From Caryophanales bacterium UBA3631 (GTDB lineage Bacteria; Bacillota_I; Bacilli_A; RF39; UBA660), in assembly GCA_002374055.1 (NCBI GenBank), contig DFLA01000037.1, forward strand, positions 1 to 48,894: a DNA stretch of 48,894 bases, given 5' to 3'. Made by a program: the position numbers and the translations under genes. Positions 15,548 to 24,775 of this stretch are shown one piece after another; the stretch's first letter is position 1, and every line of letters begins with the position of its first letter. The notes below the pieces were generated by a model, which saw nothing but the letters and a program-made list of their open reading frames with translations, had not been told where the DNA came from and searched no databases.

Positions 15548-16663
15548 CTACTTTATAATCTTAATCCACTTTTCCTTAACCTCATCCAAAGAATACTTAT
15601 TAGCCTTATCAATAGCATTCTGCCCCATTACATACCTTCTACCATAATTTTGAATCATACGACAAATTCTTTTAGCCATTTCATCGACATTTCTATCCTT
15701 AATCAAATAACCATCCCAATTATTAGTAACAATTTCATTAGCCCCTTCAGCACTGTCAAAACAAACACATGGGACACCATAACTAAAAGCCTCCAATAAA
15801 ACAATACCAAAAGATTCAGTATATGACGTCATAGCATATATAGAAGACTTAGATAAAACCTTTCCAATTTGTTCCCTATCCAAAAAACCATGCATTATAA
15901 CATCATTATCCAACCCATACTTATGAATCTTAGAAACAATTTTATTTTTTTCATCTCCATCGCCAATAATATTTAACTTCCAATCAGGACAAACCATATG
16001 AACCAAAGCAAAAACATCAATCAAATCAAGAAACCCTTTTTCATGAGACAACCTACCAATACTAACAATGTTCTTACCCTTTAAATCAGATATAGTATCA
16101 GCCTTAGATACTAAATTAGGAATATAAACACATTTAGGTCTAACACGAGACTTATAATACTTTGTTAAATCACGAGAAACAAGAACAAAATAATCCAAAT
16201 TCTTACAACTTTCAATTATCTTTTTAGCATACCTAAGATTGCCATGATGATGATTATGCTCCCAACCAATCTTTAATACACCATCACGAGCATACTCGCC
16301 CAACCATTGATTATGAATATCACGAGTAGAAATAATAACATCAGAGTCACATTGTTTAATAAATTCAATCATCAAAGACTTTTTTAATCTAAGAATTTTT
16401 ATACTTTTAATACCTTCCCTAAAAGCACTTATAAACCTAAATTTCTTTAAAGCACTTTTAAACTCATTTTTATTAGGTTTTAACTCTGTTAAATACTTAA
16501 TACTAACCTTTCTATCAAGTTTATTAACAGGCTTATCATAAACTTTATAAGTAGAAACAATTTCCACATTATAATCATTTACTAAACTATTAGCCAAATC
16601 AGTAATAGCCCTCTCAATACCACCATAACCAAGGTGTAAAGCTAAAATCGTAACTTTTTTCAT
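15548..16663 (-). CDS. Family 4 glycosyltransferase
   Basis: A 371-residue GT-B retaining glycosyltransferase. The N-terminal half begins VTILALHLGYGGIERAITDL (a GGIE acceptor-side loop). The C-terminal half has NIVSIGRLSHEKGFLDLI, IIGDGDEKN and SFGIVLLEAFSYGVPCVCFD (the E-x7-E region that binds the nucleotide sugar). It likely extends the glycan in the cytosol. The start at 16663 follows AAGGGG. It heads a transcription unit with the Alg14/Alg13 pair and galE, driven from the promoter at 16712-16740. Confidence 0.92.
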   Translation of the reverse strand: MKKVTILALHLGYGGIERAITDLANSLVNDYNVEIVSTYKVYDKPVNKLDRKVSIKYLTELKPNKNEFKSALKKFRFISAFREGIKSIKILRLKKSLMIEFIKQCDSDVIISTRDIHNQWLGEYARDGVLKIGWEHNHHHGNLRYAKKIIESCKNLDYFVLVSRDLTKYYKSRVRPKCVYIPNLVSKADTISDLKGKNIVSIGRLSHEKGFLDLIDVFALVHMVCPDWKLNIIGDGDEKNKIVSKIHKYGLDNDVIMHGFLDREQIGKVLSKSSIYAMTSYTESFGIVLLEAFSYGVPCVCFDSAEGANEIVTNNWDGYLIKDRNVDEMAKRICRMIQNYGRRYVMGQNAIDKANKYSLDEVKEKWIKIIK

Positions 16664-16711
16664 TAAACCCCTTAAAGGGTATTCACCTCTTTCTAACTAA
16701 CCCCTATAATA

Positions 16712-16740
16712 ATTATAAAATAATTAAAAAAAATAGTAAA
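16712..16740 (-). promoter_or_regulatory. Promoter of the GT4-alg14-alg13-galE unit
   Basis: Minus strand: TTTACT (16735-16740), 17-base spacer, TATAAT (16712-16717). The -35 lies within the preceding terminator hairpin. About 45 bases of leader precede the ATG. Confidence 0.5.
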
Positions 16741-16754
16741 GTAAATTACTATTT
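16724..16754 (-). terminator. Terminator of the DUF4956 gene
   Basis: Minus strand: AAATAGTAA pairs perfectly with TTACTATTT (16746-16754 and 16731-16739, 6-base loop), then a T-run. Confidence 0.75.
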
Positions 16755-17424
16755 AAAATTGACATTCTCCATCTTGACTTATTAAATTGTAACTTGATAT
16801 GCCTTTAATCTTATTTAAATCTTCAACCAATAATTCAGAACTCTTGCATGACAATTCAAAAACAACATCAATATTGCCCTTAGAAACATTTCTAGATTTC
16901 ACCTTATATTTAACACTATTAACAATCAAAGTATCAACAATCTTATCAAAAACATTATTATCACTTATATTAACAACCAATAAATATGGAATCTTATTAT
17001 TTGGTAATAAATCAAATGCTAGAAGACCAATAGTCAATATAATTGCCATTATAAAAACCAAAGAATATACCCCAGCACCAATTATAATACCATTACTAAT
17101 AGACCAAAATAAGAATAATAAATCTCTTGGTTCCTTAACAGCAGTTCTAAATCTAACAATAGAAAGTGCACCAACCATACCAAGTGATACAACAATATTA
17201 GCTTGCATAGATAAAACAACACCAGCAGTAATAATACTAATCAAAGACATAGTAACATTAAAACTCTTTGAATAAATTGTATTTTTACTAGTAAACTTAT
17301 ATACATAAAATACAACCAATGAAAAAATCAAAGCAACAATTAAAGTAACAATAACCATCTGAATACTTATATTACCTGAAAAATTCTCTAAAAAATTCTT
17401 TTTAAAAATATCTGAAAAACTCAT
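16753..17424 (-). CDS. DUF4956 membrane protein
   Basis: A 223-residue protein with four or so membrane helices in residues ~25-145 and a soluble C-terminal domain. The signature GALSIVRFRTAVKEPRDLLF between helices identifies DUF4956. The function is unknown; the family is commonly found next to VTC-type polyphosphate polymerase and CotH genes, as here, suggesting a joint membrane process. The ATG at 17424 follows AGGAGG and overlaps the stop of the VTC-like gene as ATGA, so they are coupled. Confidence 0.88.
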   Translation of the reverse strand: MSFSDIFKKNFLENFSGNISIQMVIVTLIVALIFSLVVFYVYKFTSKNTIYSKSFNVTMSLISIITAGVVLSMQANIVVSLGMVGALSIVRFRTAVKEPRDLLFLFWSISNGIIIGAGVYSLVFIMAIILTIGLLAFDLLPNNKIPYLLVVNISDNNVFDKIVDTLIVNSVKYKVKSRNVSKGNIDVVFELSCKSSELLVEDLNKIKGISSYNLISQDGECQF

Positions 17425-18116
17425 AAACAACCTCCTACATAATTCTTAATAGCAAGTCTTCCATTACCATACTTGGAATAACTTGTTCTATATAATTCAT
17501 TTAATTGTAAAGAAAACCTAATATAATCAGGAATAAAATCATTATATTTAACTTCTAATATAGTACTTCCCTCTTCCATTAAAGGAATTCTTAAAATATC
17601 ATTATCAAATAATTTATCAAAATCATAACTACAAGATAAATTATAATCAAAAGTAATCCTAACACATCCAGCATCATACACATAAGGAATCCTATCATAA
17701 TCAATAATAACAACAGGCCTAAAACCACGTGTTTTAATCATTAAATAAAACTCATTTAATAACTTATCATTATCTTTACTAATAACAAAATTACCTTTTA
17801 AAATTCCATCAACAATTTCCTTAGTAATCTGAACACTAGTTTTTTTAGTCATATTATTAATTTTATACTTTTTTTCTAATACAATATAATCAGCATTACC
17901 ATTATAAAATCTAATCCTATATTTATATCTTTCACTAATACCATTAATAACCTGTTTCAAACAAGTATTATTATAATCATCAAAATACAAACTTCTAATA
18001 CTATAAAAAGATTTACCAGATAAAATAGGATCCAACTTCATTAAAGGAGAAAGTCTATGTTTCAATTGTTCAACTTGTAAATTGTTTAAGATATATTTTT
18101 TTTCAAATCTAAACAT
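17421..18116 (-). CDS. VTC-domain polyphosphate polymerase-like protein
   Basis: A 231-residue protein matching the catalytic VTC domain, a tunnel-shaped fold that in yeast makes polyphosphate from ATP. Charged tunnel motifs are visible: MFRFEKKYIL at the start, SIRSLYFDDYNN, RYKYRIRFYN, YIVLEKKYKINNMTKK and STILEVKYNDFIPDYIR, with basic and acidic residues where substrate and metal bind. It has no membrane segment; the coupled DUF4956 protein may hold it at the membrane. AGGAGG precedes the ATG at 18116. Whether it makes polyphosphate here is inference from the family. Confidence 0.88.
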   Translation of the reverse strand: MFRFEKKYILNNLQVEQLKHRLSPLMKLDPILSGKSFYSIRSLYFDDYNNTCLKQVINGISERYKYRIRFYNGNADYIVLEKKYKINNMTKKTSVQITKEIVDGILKGNFVISKDNDKLLNEFYLMIKTRGFRPVVIIDYDRIPYVYDAGCVRITFDYNLSCSYDFDKLFDNDILRIPLMEEGSTILEVKYNDFIPDYIRFSLQLNELYRTSYSKYGNGRLAIKNYVGGCL

Positions 18117-18138
18117 AACTACCTCCTGACAATTAAAT

Positions 18139-18147
18139 ATTATATCA
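18139..18147 (-). promoter_or_regulatory. Extended -10 promoter of the VTC-like gene
   Basis: Minus strand TGATATAAT (hexamer 18139-18144), with only a T-rich tract at -35. It lies between the CotH terminator and the VTC-like gene. Confidence 0.5.
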
Positions 18148-18159
18148 TACATAAAAAAA

Positions 18160-18196
18160 ATAAAAAACAAAAACTCCTAAATTAATAGAAGTTTTT
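18160..18196 (-). terminator. Terminator of the CotH-like gene
   Basis: Minus strand: AAAACTTCTA pairs with TAGGAGTTTT (one G-U pair) around a 6-base loop, followed by a long T-rich tract. It overlaps the stop codon. Confidence 0.7.
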
Positions 18197-19706
18197 ACTT
18201 AAAGTATTCATCCAAAAATTCAATTCTTCTTCTAGCCCACTCACGAATCTGTTCTATCTCAAATTCAACATCATACTCATACCAACGCTCACTATCACGT
18301 TTAGCAGCTCCACTATTAACCAACAATTCTTTATAAGAATCTAAATAACCATTAATAGTATCCATAGTAATAACATTTTTTCTTAATTCACAATATCTTT
18401 GTTTCATTAAAGATATCGTTTTTTCATCCATATTTTTAGTTATATTTTCGTTCATCCAATTAATATCAGAACTAGACTCCATAGAAAAAATACTATGAAG
18501 ATTATAATCCTCCAGCCAATTTAAACCCCAAGTCAAATCCATATCCCAAGGAGTAATTAATATTTTAGAATCAGGATTTTTTAAAGATAAATACTGATTG
18601 TAAGTTAAATTATCATTACCACCTATAAGACAAACAAATATTTTATAATTGATAAAATTATTAAAATCAAAACTATTATCAATTATTTCACTTGTTATCC
18701 CATCATAATAATTACGATAAAAATTTTGAAATTTAGATATAAAAGAATTAAAACTATCGTGATTATATTGTTTTATCTCATAATTTAAAAAAGAATTTTC
18801 TTCCACTATAAAACTATTTGTTACAAGCTTATTTATATAATAATCCTGAAGATGAATAATAGATTTCAAAAGCAATCCATTATCATCAATACCAGTAATA
18901 CTTTTATTAACCTTATTTTTCAAAACATACAAGCCTTCATACTTATCATTAATAAACACCTCAACAAAATCACCATATAAATCATTTTTAATTTTTTGAT
19001 TATTATTTATCAAATTCCATATATCACTAGAAAACTTATTTCTAATTTTAGACTTATCTGTATAAAGAGCATCTAAAACCCAAGTATCTTCCTTATAATC
19101 GTTAAAAAAATTTATTTTATCATTAAACTTTAATTTATATGCACTTTTACCATACATTAAACTCGATGAACCACGAACACTCATGCTCGCTGTATCACTA
19201 AAATATAAACGAGAACTTAAAGAATTATTAAAAAACTGTACCCCTACATTCCTCAAATCTATTGATTCATCATTTAATTCTTTAATACTATTAGAATTAA
19301 AAATCTCTAAATCCTTTCGATAAGGAATATTTAAATCATAAATACTAAGAATAGGAGCATTTGTAATAACAACATCAACAATCTGATATGAAGATGAAGA
19401 ATAAACAATAATCTTATATGAGCCATTATCATTAAAAACATACGATCTAACATTTGAATTTAAAGAATTTATGTTAATTCTACTGTTTTTAATAAAATCA
19501 GGATTAGAAATATAACATGTATTTTTTTCTTTATCAAACACAACTTGCATTTTATTTATAAAAATCGAATCAACCAGATCATAAGACAATATTCTTTTTT
19601 CAATTATTTTATCAACATCAGGTGAAAGAGAATTCAAAACCAAAAATAATAAAAGAAATATAGAAACAATAAATATAAAGATTTTAGTTTTTTTTAATAA
19701 ACGCAT
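18195..19706 (-). CDS. CotH-like protein kinase family, membrane-anchored
   Basis: A 503-residue protein with a basic N-terminus and one membrane helix (about 9-29), the rest probably outside. CotH of Bacillus is an atypical kinase that phosphorylates spore-coat proteins. The conserved blocks MSVRGSSSLMYGKSAYKLKF (about 178-198), VEVFINDKYEGLYVLKNKV and the metal-binding ITPWDMDLTWGLNW are present. An N-terminal region with short beta-rich sequence precedes the kinase core. AAGGAGAG precedes the ATG at 19706. Here it is next to VTC and DUF4956 genes, not coat genes, so a wall-glycan or secreted-protein target is as plausible as a spore role. Confidence 0.88.
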   Translation of the reverse strand: MRLLKKTKIFIFIVSIFLLLFLVLNSLSPDVDKIIEKRILSYDLVDSIFINKMQVVFDKEKNTCYISNPDFIKNSRININSLNSNVRSYVFNDNGSYKIIVYSSSSYQIVDVVITNAPILSIYDLNIPYRKDLEIFNSNSIKELNDESIDLRNVGVQFFNNSLSSRLYFSDTASMSVRGSSSLMYGKSAYKLKFNDKINFFNDYKEDTWVLDALYTDKSKIRNKFSSDIWNLINNNQKIKNDLYGDFVEVFINDKYEGLYVLKNKVNKSITGIDDNGLLLKSIIHLQDYYINKLVTNSFIVEENSFLNYEIKQYNHDSFNSFISKFQNFYRNYYDGITSEIIDNSFDFNNFINYKIFVCLIGGNDNLTYNQYLSLKNPDSKILITPWDMDLTWGLNWLEDYNLHSIFSMESSSDINWMNENITKNMDEKTISLMKQRYCELRKNVITMDTINGYLDSYKELLVNSGAAKRDSERWYEYDVEFEIEQIREWARRRIEFLDEYFK

Positions 19707-19736
19707 AACAAACTCTCCTTCATTTAAAACGAAACT

Positions 19737-19742
19737 ATTATA
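19737..19742 (-). promoter_or_regulatory. Probable -10 of the CotH-like gene
   Basis: Minus strand TATAAT between the upstream terminator (19757-19789) and the CotH start; the -35 is weak. Confidence 0.35.
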
Positions 19743-19756
19743 ACACAAAAATAAAT

Positions 19757-19789
19757 AATATAAAAGTATCACATTATAAATGTGATACT
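19757..19789 (-). terminator. Terminator of the DUF2142 gene and upstream cluster
   Basis: Minus strand: AGTATCACATT pairs perfectly with AATGTGATACT (19779-19789 and 19765-19775) around a short loop, followed by TTTTATATT. It is the strongest hairpin in this region and overlaps the DUF2142 stop codon. Confidence 0.8.
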
Positions 19790-21750
19790 AATATTTGACA
19801 AGAAACATATAAATTAACAAGTAAAATAACTATAGAGATAAATTTCAAGATAGACTCTTCCTTATATGAAACTTGAATTTTAACAGCACTTCCAATAATA
19901 AACATCATAATTGGTAAAATTGGTAAAAAATATCTTCCCTGAACACCTAAAATACTTGTTGAACCAACAGTTGTCCATTGAACATATAAGCTTGCAAAAA
20001 TCAATCCAATAATCGCAGCTGAAACTAGAAAACAAACAGCATATTGGAAAAAACTAAATTTGTTTTTTAACGTTTTATCACCAAATAAAGCAAAGAATGA
20101 TAATAATATAAATGTATATGGAACAGCACAATATAATTTAACCAATTCTCCCCATCCTACATCATATCCAAATAAAGAAAGCACATATTTACTACCATAA
20201 ATATTCATAGAATATAATATCATTTGAATAAAATGAATAGGATTTTTTATTGCAAGTAAAACTTGAATTGCAGAATCACCATCCCTAAAATCAGACAAAT
20301 ACTTACTGGCACACGATAACCAAGTTAAATTCGCAATTGTAGAAATAATGAAAATTATTAGAAAATTAAGAATTTTATATTTAGCTTTTTTATCTTTAAA
20401 TTTCTCAGATGGAATCAATAAAATTAATCCAACGAGTGGCAAATAAACAATCTTACATAAAGCCAACATAACAGACATTATAAGTAACAAAATAAAATCT
20501 TTAATTTTATAAATACGTTTCTTATCAAATGTAAGCCTCAAAATATATGCCAAATATAAAAATGACAAAGAAATAGTTAATGCATCAGGAGATAAAGATG
20601 TAAATGCCTCTACAGTTGTAGGAATAGCAGACAATACAAATAATACACCTTTACCAAATGGAATAATTCTAATTGCCAAATAGCAAAGTAAAACCGAAAC
20701 AACCAAATTAAATATTCTACCTGCATATGTAAATAAATAAACCCTATCAGTAAACAACCTAGACAAAGCAATCCCTGTAGATTGTGGAATATACTGAACG
20801 AAAGAATATACAGCCGCAGTCTCAGGATTAAGTAATCCATGCTCATCATAATTAACCTTAATACTCAAATTTTTCCTAACATCGGAATAACTCATTTTAG
20901 TCCAAGTAGAAGTTGGGAAAATTTCCGAAACAACGCTTGGCATTTGAGACCCTTGAATACCATCCACAATAGGTGTTTTCAAATGACCATTAGACACCTC
21001 ATATGCTTTTAACCAATGATAATATTCATCATGATTTTTAAAAGTTGGCATAGTAATTAAAAAACTCAAACAAACAATTGCCATAACAAACAAATACAAT
21101 TTTTCTATTTTTATACTCTTTTTATTATAAATAACAAAACAAGAAATTACAGTGATAAATATACCTGCAATAATAAAAGAGCAAAACAAAAATAATCTAG
21201 TATTACTAACATAAAAATCATTAAATATCAAAGAACTATTCTCACTCATAACACCATTAATACTTAAATGATTAGTTTCTATAGAATTCTTATCTGTTAT
21301 AAGAACACTATAAAACTTATCATAATCTAAAATATCATCAAACTTAATTTCTATTTTATATTTACGCCCTTTAGAATTAGTTTGTTTTTTAAATGAAATA
21401 GAATAATTTCCTGAGCTACGAATATAATTTCTTGAAATAACATCAGATTTTAATACTTCAGCATTATCATCTTTAATCTGAATAACTACATTTCCACCAA
21501 CACGATGTTCATCCTTAAGGGGCTCAAAATATATTGTAATTTTTTTTAAATTATCATTTTTAGCCTCAAATTCCTGAACAATTTCTGTGCCTTCATTAAT
21601 CTTATGAATATATCCTGTAGGTTCTTGTTTAGAACCTGAAACATATATTTTATTATTTATAGACAGATTATATAAAGATAAAAGAAAAATAACAACAATA
21701 CAAAAAAATAATAAGAAATAAAAACTGATTTTTTTATTTAAAAAATTCAT
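19774..21750 (-). CDS. DUF2142 polytopic membrane protein
   Basis: A 658-residue protein with a first helix at ~9-28, a ~150-residue extracytoplasmic beta-rich domain, and then ten or more helices. The motif PTFKNHDEYYHWLKAYEVSNGHL after the second helix and GRYFLPILP near the end identify DUF2142, related to GT-C enzymes such as protein mannosyltransferases and O-antigen modifying enzymes. It probably moves a sugar from a polyprenyl-phosphate donor to a surface glycan outside the membrane. Such a donor would be supplied by the GT2/DUF2304/flippase cassette directly upstream. The ATG at 21750 follows AGGTGA. Confidence 0.85.
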   Translation of the reverse strand: MNFLNKKISFYFLLFFCIVVIFLLSLYNLSINNKIYVSGSKQEPTGYIHKINEGTEIVQEFEAKNDNLKKITIYFEPLKDEHRVGGNVVIQIKDDNAEVLKSDVISRNYIRSSGNYSISFKKQTNSKGRKYKIEIKFDDILDYDKFYSVLITDKNSIETNHLSINGVMSENSSLIFNDFYVSNTRLFLFCSFIIAGIFITVISCFVIYNKKSIKIEKLYLFVMAIVCLSFLITMPTFKNHDEYYHWLKAYEVSNGHLKTPIVDGIQGSQMPSVVSEIFPTSTWTKMSYSDVRKNLSIKVNYDEHGLLNPETAAVYSFVQYIPQSTGIALSRLFTDRVYLFTYAGRIFNLVVSVLLCYLAIRIIPFGKGVLFVLSAIPTTVEAFTSLSPDALTISLSFLYLAYILRLTFDKKRIYKIKDFILLLIMSVMLALCKIVYLPLVGLILLIPSEKFKDKKAKYKILNFLIIFIISTIANLTWLSCASKYLSDFRDGDSAIQVLLAIKNPIHFIQMILYSMNIYGSKYVLSLFGYDVGWGELVKLYCAVPYTFILLSFFALFGDKTLKNKFSFFQYAVCFLVSAAIIGLIFASLYVQWTTVGSTSILGVQGRYFLPILPIMMFIIGSAVKIQVSYKEESILKFISIVILLVNLYVSCQILVSHL

Positions 21751-21761
21751 CTAATCACCTA

Positions 21762-22112
21762 CTATCTAATATTCAAGAAAACAATTCCTAGAATAATCAT
21801 AAGAATACCAAAATAACCAAATAAACTAATATGTTCTTTAAAAAGGAAAATACCAAATAAAATTATTAAAACTTGAGTTACACCTGTCAAAATAGGAAAA
21901 ATATAACTTAAATCAAAATGTTTTATAATATAAAAACTATAAATCAAGAAACTAAATATATAAGATATAAATCCTAACATTGCTTTAATACCCATTGAAA
22001 AATTAAATGTCCCATTACTTATAGCAATATTTACATTATTAGATCCAAGTTTCATAAAAACTAAACCACCAACAGAAAAAAGCAAATATAAAATAATACA
22101 AACAATTTTCAT
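21762..22112 (-). CDS. Small four-helix EamA/SMR-like membrane protein, probable lipid-linked sugar flippase
   Basis: A 116-residue protein made of four hydrophobic helices, in the small-multidrug-resistance/EamA superfamily (PILTGVTQVLIILFGIFLFKE is the conserved fourth-quarter motif). In the ArnE/ArnF-like subgroup such proteins flip undecaprenyl-phosphate-linked sugars across the membrane. Its place between a Dpm1-like transferase with DUF2304 and a DUF2142 enzyme supports that role over drug efflux. Its start overlaps the DUF2304 stop as ATGA. Confidence 0.78.
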   Translation of the reverse strand: MKIVCIILYLLFSVGGLVFMKLGSNNVNIAISNGTFNFSMGIKAMLGFISYIFSFLIYSFYIIKHFDLSYIFPILTGVTQVLIILFGIFLFKEHISLFGYFGILMIILGIVFLNIR

Positions 22113-22468
22113 TTTTTCATTTTCTCCTCTAACTCTTTAACTCTTTTTTCTAACATTGCATTTTCCTGAACAAGAACAGTAACTTTCATAAAAACCTTAG
22201 TAAAAACAACACTTATATAAAAGACAATTATCATAAGTAAAAATATATAGATTAAAAATAAAGCATTTGTAGGTTCTTTAATATGAATTAATTCTGAAAA
22301 AGAAACTATAATTTGAGGGAAAACTGCAAATAATATAGTAAAAATAGAAAAAAGTAACCATAACAATGTATATTTATAAGATAATTTGTTCTGACGCGTA
22401 ACAGATAAAATAAATAATAAAAACAATACAGAAAAAACTATTAAAATAATTTGCAAAATAAAATTCAT
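22109..22468 (-). CDS. DUF2304 membrane protein
   Basis: A 119-residue protein with three hydrophobic helices (about 3-20, 33-55, 68-92) and a charged C-terminal coiled coil (VQENAMLEKRVKELEEKM). This is the DUF2304 layout. The family nearly always accompanies Dpm1-like GT2 genes and is thought to help anchor or regulate the transferase. GGAGG precedes the ATG; only two bases separate it from the GT2 gene, and its stop overlaps the flippase gene. Confidence 0.85.
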   Translation of the reverse strand: MNFILQIILIVFSVLFLLFILSVTRQNKLSYKYTLLWLLFSIFTILFAVFPQIIVSFSELIHIKEPTNALFLIYIFLLMIIVFYISVVFTKVFMKVTVLVQENAMLEKRVKELEEKMKK

Positions 22469-22470
22469 AT

Positions 22471-23172
22471 TTAAACCTCCTTATTTTTCTTTAAACATGC
22501 GAGTAAAACAGCTAATCCAACTTTTATAGCATAATATATAGATTTTACAGGTGTAATCGAAGATTTACCACTATCACGTTCCATCATCTTCATTGGAACT
22601 TCAACAACCTTATATTTTCCTTTTGCAATCAAAGCATTAGTTTCAGGTTCAGGATAATCGACAGGATACTCTCTTGCAAAAATCTTAATAATACTTTTTC
22701 CAGCTGCTCTAAATCCAGAAGTAGTATCTGTTATTAAAACGCCAGTAAAAATCCTTATTATAAATGAATACATGTTTATACCAATACGTCTAATAAATGT
22801 AGACTGGAACCCTTTTTTTTCAATAAATCTCGAACCAATGGCTAAATCATTACCATTTTCAATTTCTTTAACTAAATCTTTTATATATTTTGGATCATGT
22901 TGTCCATCTGCATCCATTTGGATAGCAATATCATAACCATTTCTATAAGCATATTTATATCCGGTCTGAACCGCACCACCTATACCTAGATTAACAGGTA
23001 AATTGATAACATTATAATTATTCTTAACGCAAATATCATATGTTGAATCCTTCGAACAATCATTAATTATCACATAATCAACATTTTTACACATTTTTGT
23101 TAACTTACTTATCGTATTAACAATAGATCCCTCTTCATTATATGCAGGAATTATAACAAGAACCTTTGACAT
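22471..23172 (-). CDS. Dpm1-like polyprenyl-phosphate glycosyltransferase (GT2)
   Basis: A 233-residue GT2 enzyme that attaches a sugar to polyprenyl phosphate on the cytosolic side. VLVIIPAYNEEGSIV, YVIINDCSKDST, IQMDADGQHDP (the DxD) and GSRFIEKKGFQS are all typical of the Dpm1/GtrB group; TSGFRAAGKSIIKIFAREYP is the acceptor-side motif. It lacks the C-terminal membrane helices of GtrB, which the DUF2304 protein may replace. AAGGAGTG precedes the ATG. It starts a four-gene cassette ending at the terminator at 19757. Confidence 0.92.
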   Translation of the reverse strand: MSKVLVIIPAYNEEGSIVNTISKLTKMCKNVDYVIINDCSKDSTYDICVKNNYNVINLPVNLGIGGAVQTGYKYAYRNGYDIAIQMDADGQHDPKYIKDLVKEIENGNDLAIGSRFIEKKGFQSTFIRRIGINMYSFIIRIFTGVLITDTTSGFRAAGKSIIKIFAREYPVDYPEPETNALIAKGKYKVVEVPMKMMERDSGKSSITPVKSIYYAIKVGLAVLLACLKKNKEV

Positions 23173-23277
23173 AAAAACACACTCCTTAACTTTTTATATA
23201 AAGAAATAACACATTTTTTTAAACTATTTATTTTTTAAATAACAATAATTACATATTTATAATAATCATACTATCCG

Positions 23278-24762
23278 CTAATAAATACTTATATGAACCG
23301 TATTTCCATGAAATACTACCTGATCCTCATCAAAAGAATTCCAATTATGATTAGAAAACTTCTTCTTCAAATTGATATCATTCTCAACTTCATTAAAAGA
23401 CCTTCCAGAATACATTTCTAAAGCTTTTTTGAAACACCAATTAACACTATAAGCCCTTATATTCATATCACCAGAATATTTAAGCCAAGGATAAACATAA
23501 AGTATAGACTTATCACTATAAATAGAAATATTATCTACCCTATTACCTGTACTAGATTCATAATCATTAATAACAGTAATTATCTTTTCAGATAAAACCC
23601 TATCTTCATAATTACCAATATAATTATCAACTGTCAATCTAGTAAAACAAACTAATTGTACAACTAATAAACATATAATAATAATAGAAAATGAAAAATC
23701 ATATTTAGAATTCGATTTTGAATTAGTAAATACATACCAAATTAAAATACTAATAATACTTACCATTGGATAAGAACTTCTTGCAACAAACCATATAGAA
23801 TCAGTATTTTGAATTATCTGAGGAGCAATAGTTGCAAATAAAGAAATAATTATAATATAAAATATAGCAATTATATTCAAAATTTTAAATTTTAATTTAT
23901 TATTTTTTTTGAAAATCATAATAATACATAATACTACAACTAAACCACATAAAATAAGAAAGAAATACGAAGGTAAAATATTATAGGTTTCTACTAACAT
24001 AAATTTTATACCATCTACGATTTTTCTTATAGATTCAGATAAAACCTTACCTCCACCAAGACGTTGATTTGCAAAAAATAATTTAATAGATAAATAATTC
24101 AATCCAGAAGACAAGCCATAAATTAATGCAACAGATAAATTATTCAATAAAAATTTCTTAAAACTTTTACTATTTTTTAAAATTATAACTAATGAATAAA
24201 CAACAAAAAATCCTACAACACCTTGATAGCAACAATTAGCAATAAACATATATATAAATGCTAAAACAAAAGGTTTAAATTTTCCTGTTTTAAATGCATC
24301 ATTTACTTTTTCAACAGCAAAAACAGATAATAAAATAGCAAGTGTCATAATTCCTTTTTCTATGTACATAAATAATTCTATGGAAAAAGGATTAATAATC
24401 ATAGCAACTGATAAAATAAAACATAAATACTTATTCTTTACATCATCTCTCATTAAATTAAATACTCTTGAAATTGAAATAACAATACATAGCAATGCAA
24501 GAGAATATGAAAGATAATAAATAACTATATGAGGTAAATTTAAAACATGCATTGAAATAAATACTAAAAATTGAGTTACGTATCTACCACATGAACCGAA
24601 ATGAGAAGCAATAATTAAAGAATCAGATGCAAAAACACTATACGTATCTGGAGCAAACTGTAATAAACAAAATCCTCCAAAAAAAATCAAAGTAACTAAT
24701 AAACAATACAAATACAAAACATTTTTTTTATCAATAAACATTTTTCTAATTTTTTCAATCAT
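23278..24762 (-). CDS. GtrII/GtrIII-like glucosyltransferase-domain membrane protein
   Basis: A 494-residue polytopic protein with about ten helices. FASDSLIIASHFGSCGRYVTQFLVFIS near the N-terminus and NPFSIELFMYIEKGIMTLAI resemble the glucosyltransferase GtrII family that modifies O-antigen or teichoic acids outside the membrane with polyprenyl-linked sugars. The C-terminal ~110 residues are extracytoplasmic. AAGGATG precedes the ATG. It sits between a cytosolic double glycosyltransferase and the polyprenyl-sugar cassette that could supply its donor. Confidence 0.8.
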   Translation of the reverse strand: MIEKIRKMFIDKKNVLYLYCLLVTLIFFGGFCLLQFAPDTYSVFASDSLIIASHFGSCGRYVTQFLVFISMHVLNLPHIVIYYLSYSLALLCIVISISRVFNLMRDDVKNKYLCFILSVAMIINPFSIELFMYIEKGIMTLAILLSVFAVEKVNDAFKTGKFKPFVLAFIYMFIANCCYQGVVGFFVVYSLVIILKNSKSFKKFLLNNLSVALIYGLSSGLNYLSIKLFFANQRLGGGKVLSESIRKIVDGIKFMLVETYNILPSYFFLILCGLVVVLCIIMIFKKNNKLKFKILNIIAIFYIIIISLFATIAPQIIQNTDSIWFVARSSYPMVSIISILIWYVFTNSKSNSKYDFSFSIIIICLLVVQLVCFTRLTVDNYIGNYEDRVLSEKIITVINDYESSTGNRVDNISIYSDKSILYVYPWLKYSGDMNIRAYSVNWCFKKALEMYSGRSFNEVENDINLKKKFSNHNWNSFDEDQVVFHGNTVHISIY

Positions 24763-24775
24763 TTTTTCATCCTTC

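Noticed and set aside
16799..17275. Plus-strand reading frame of 158 codons
   Set aside because: Antisense to the clear DUF4956 gene, with no family motif and no binding site.
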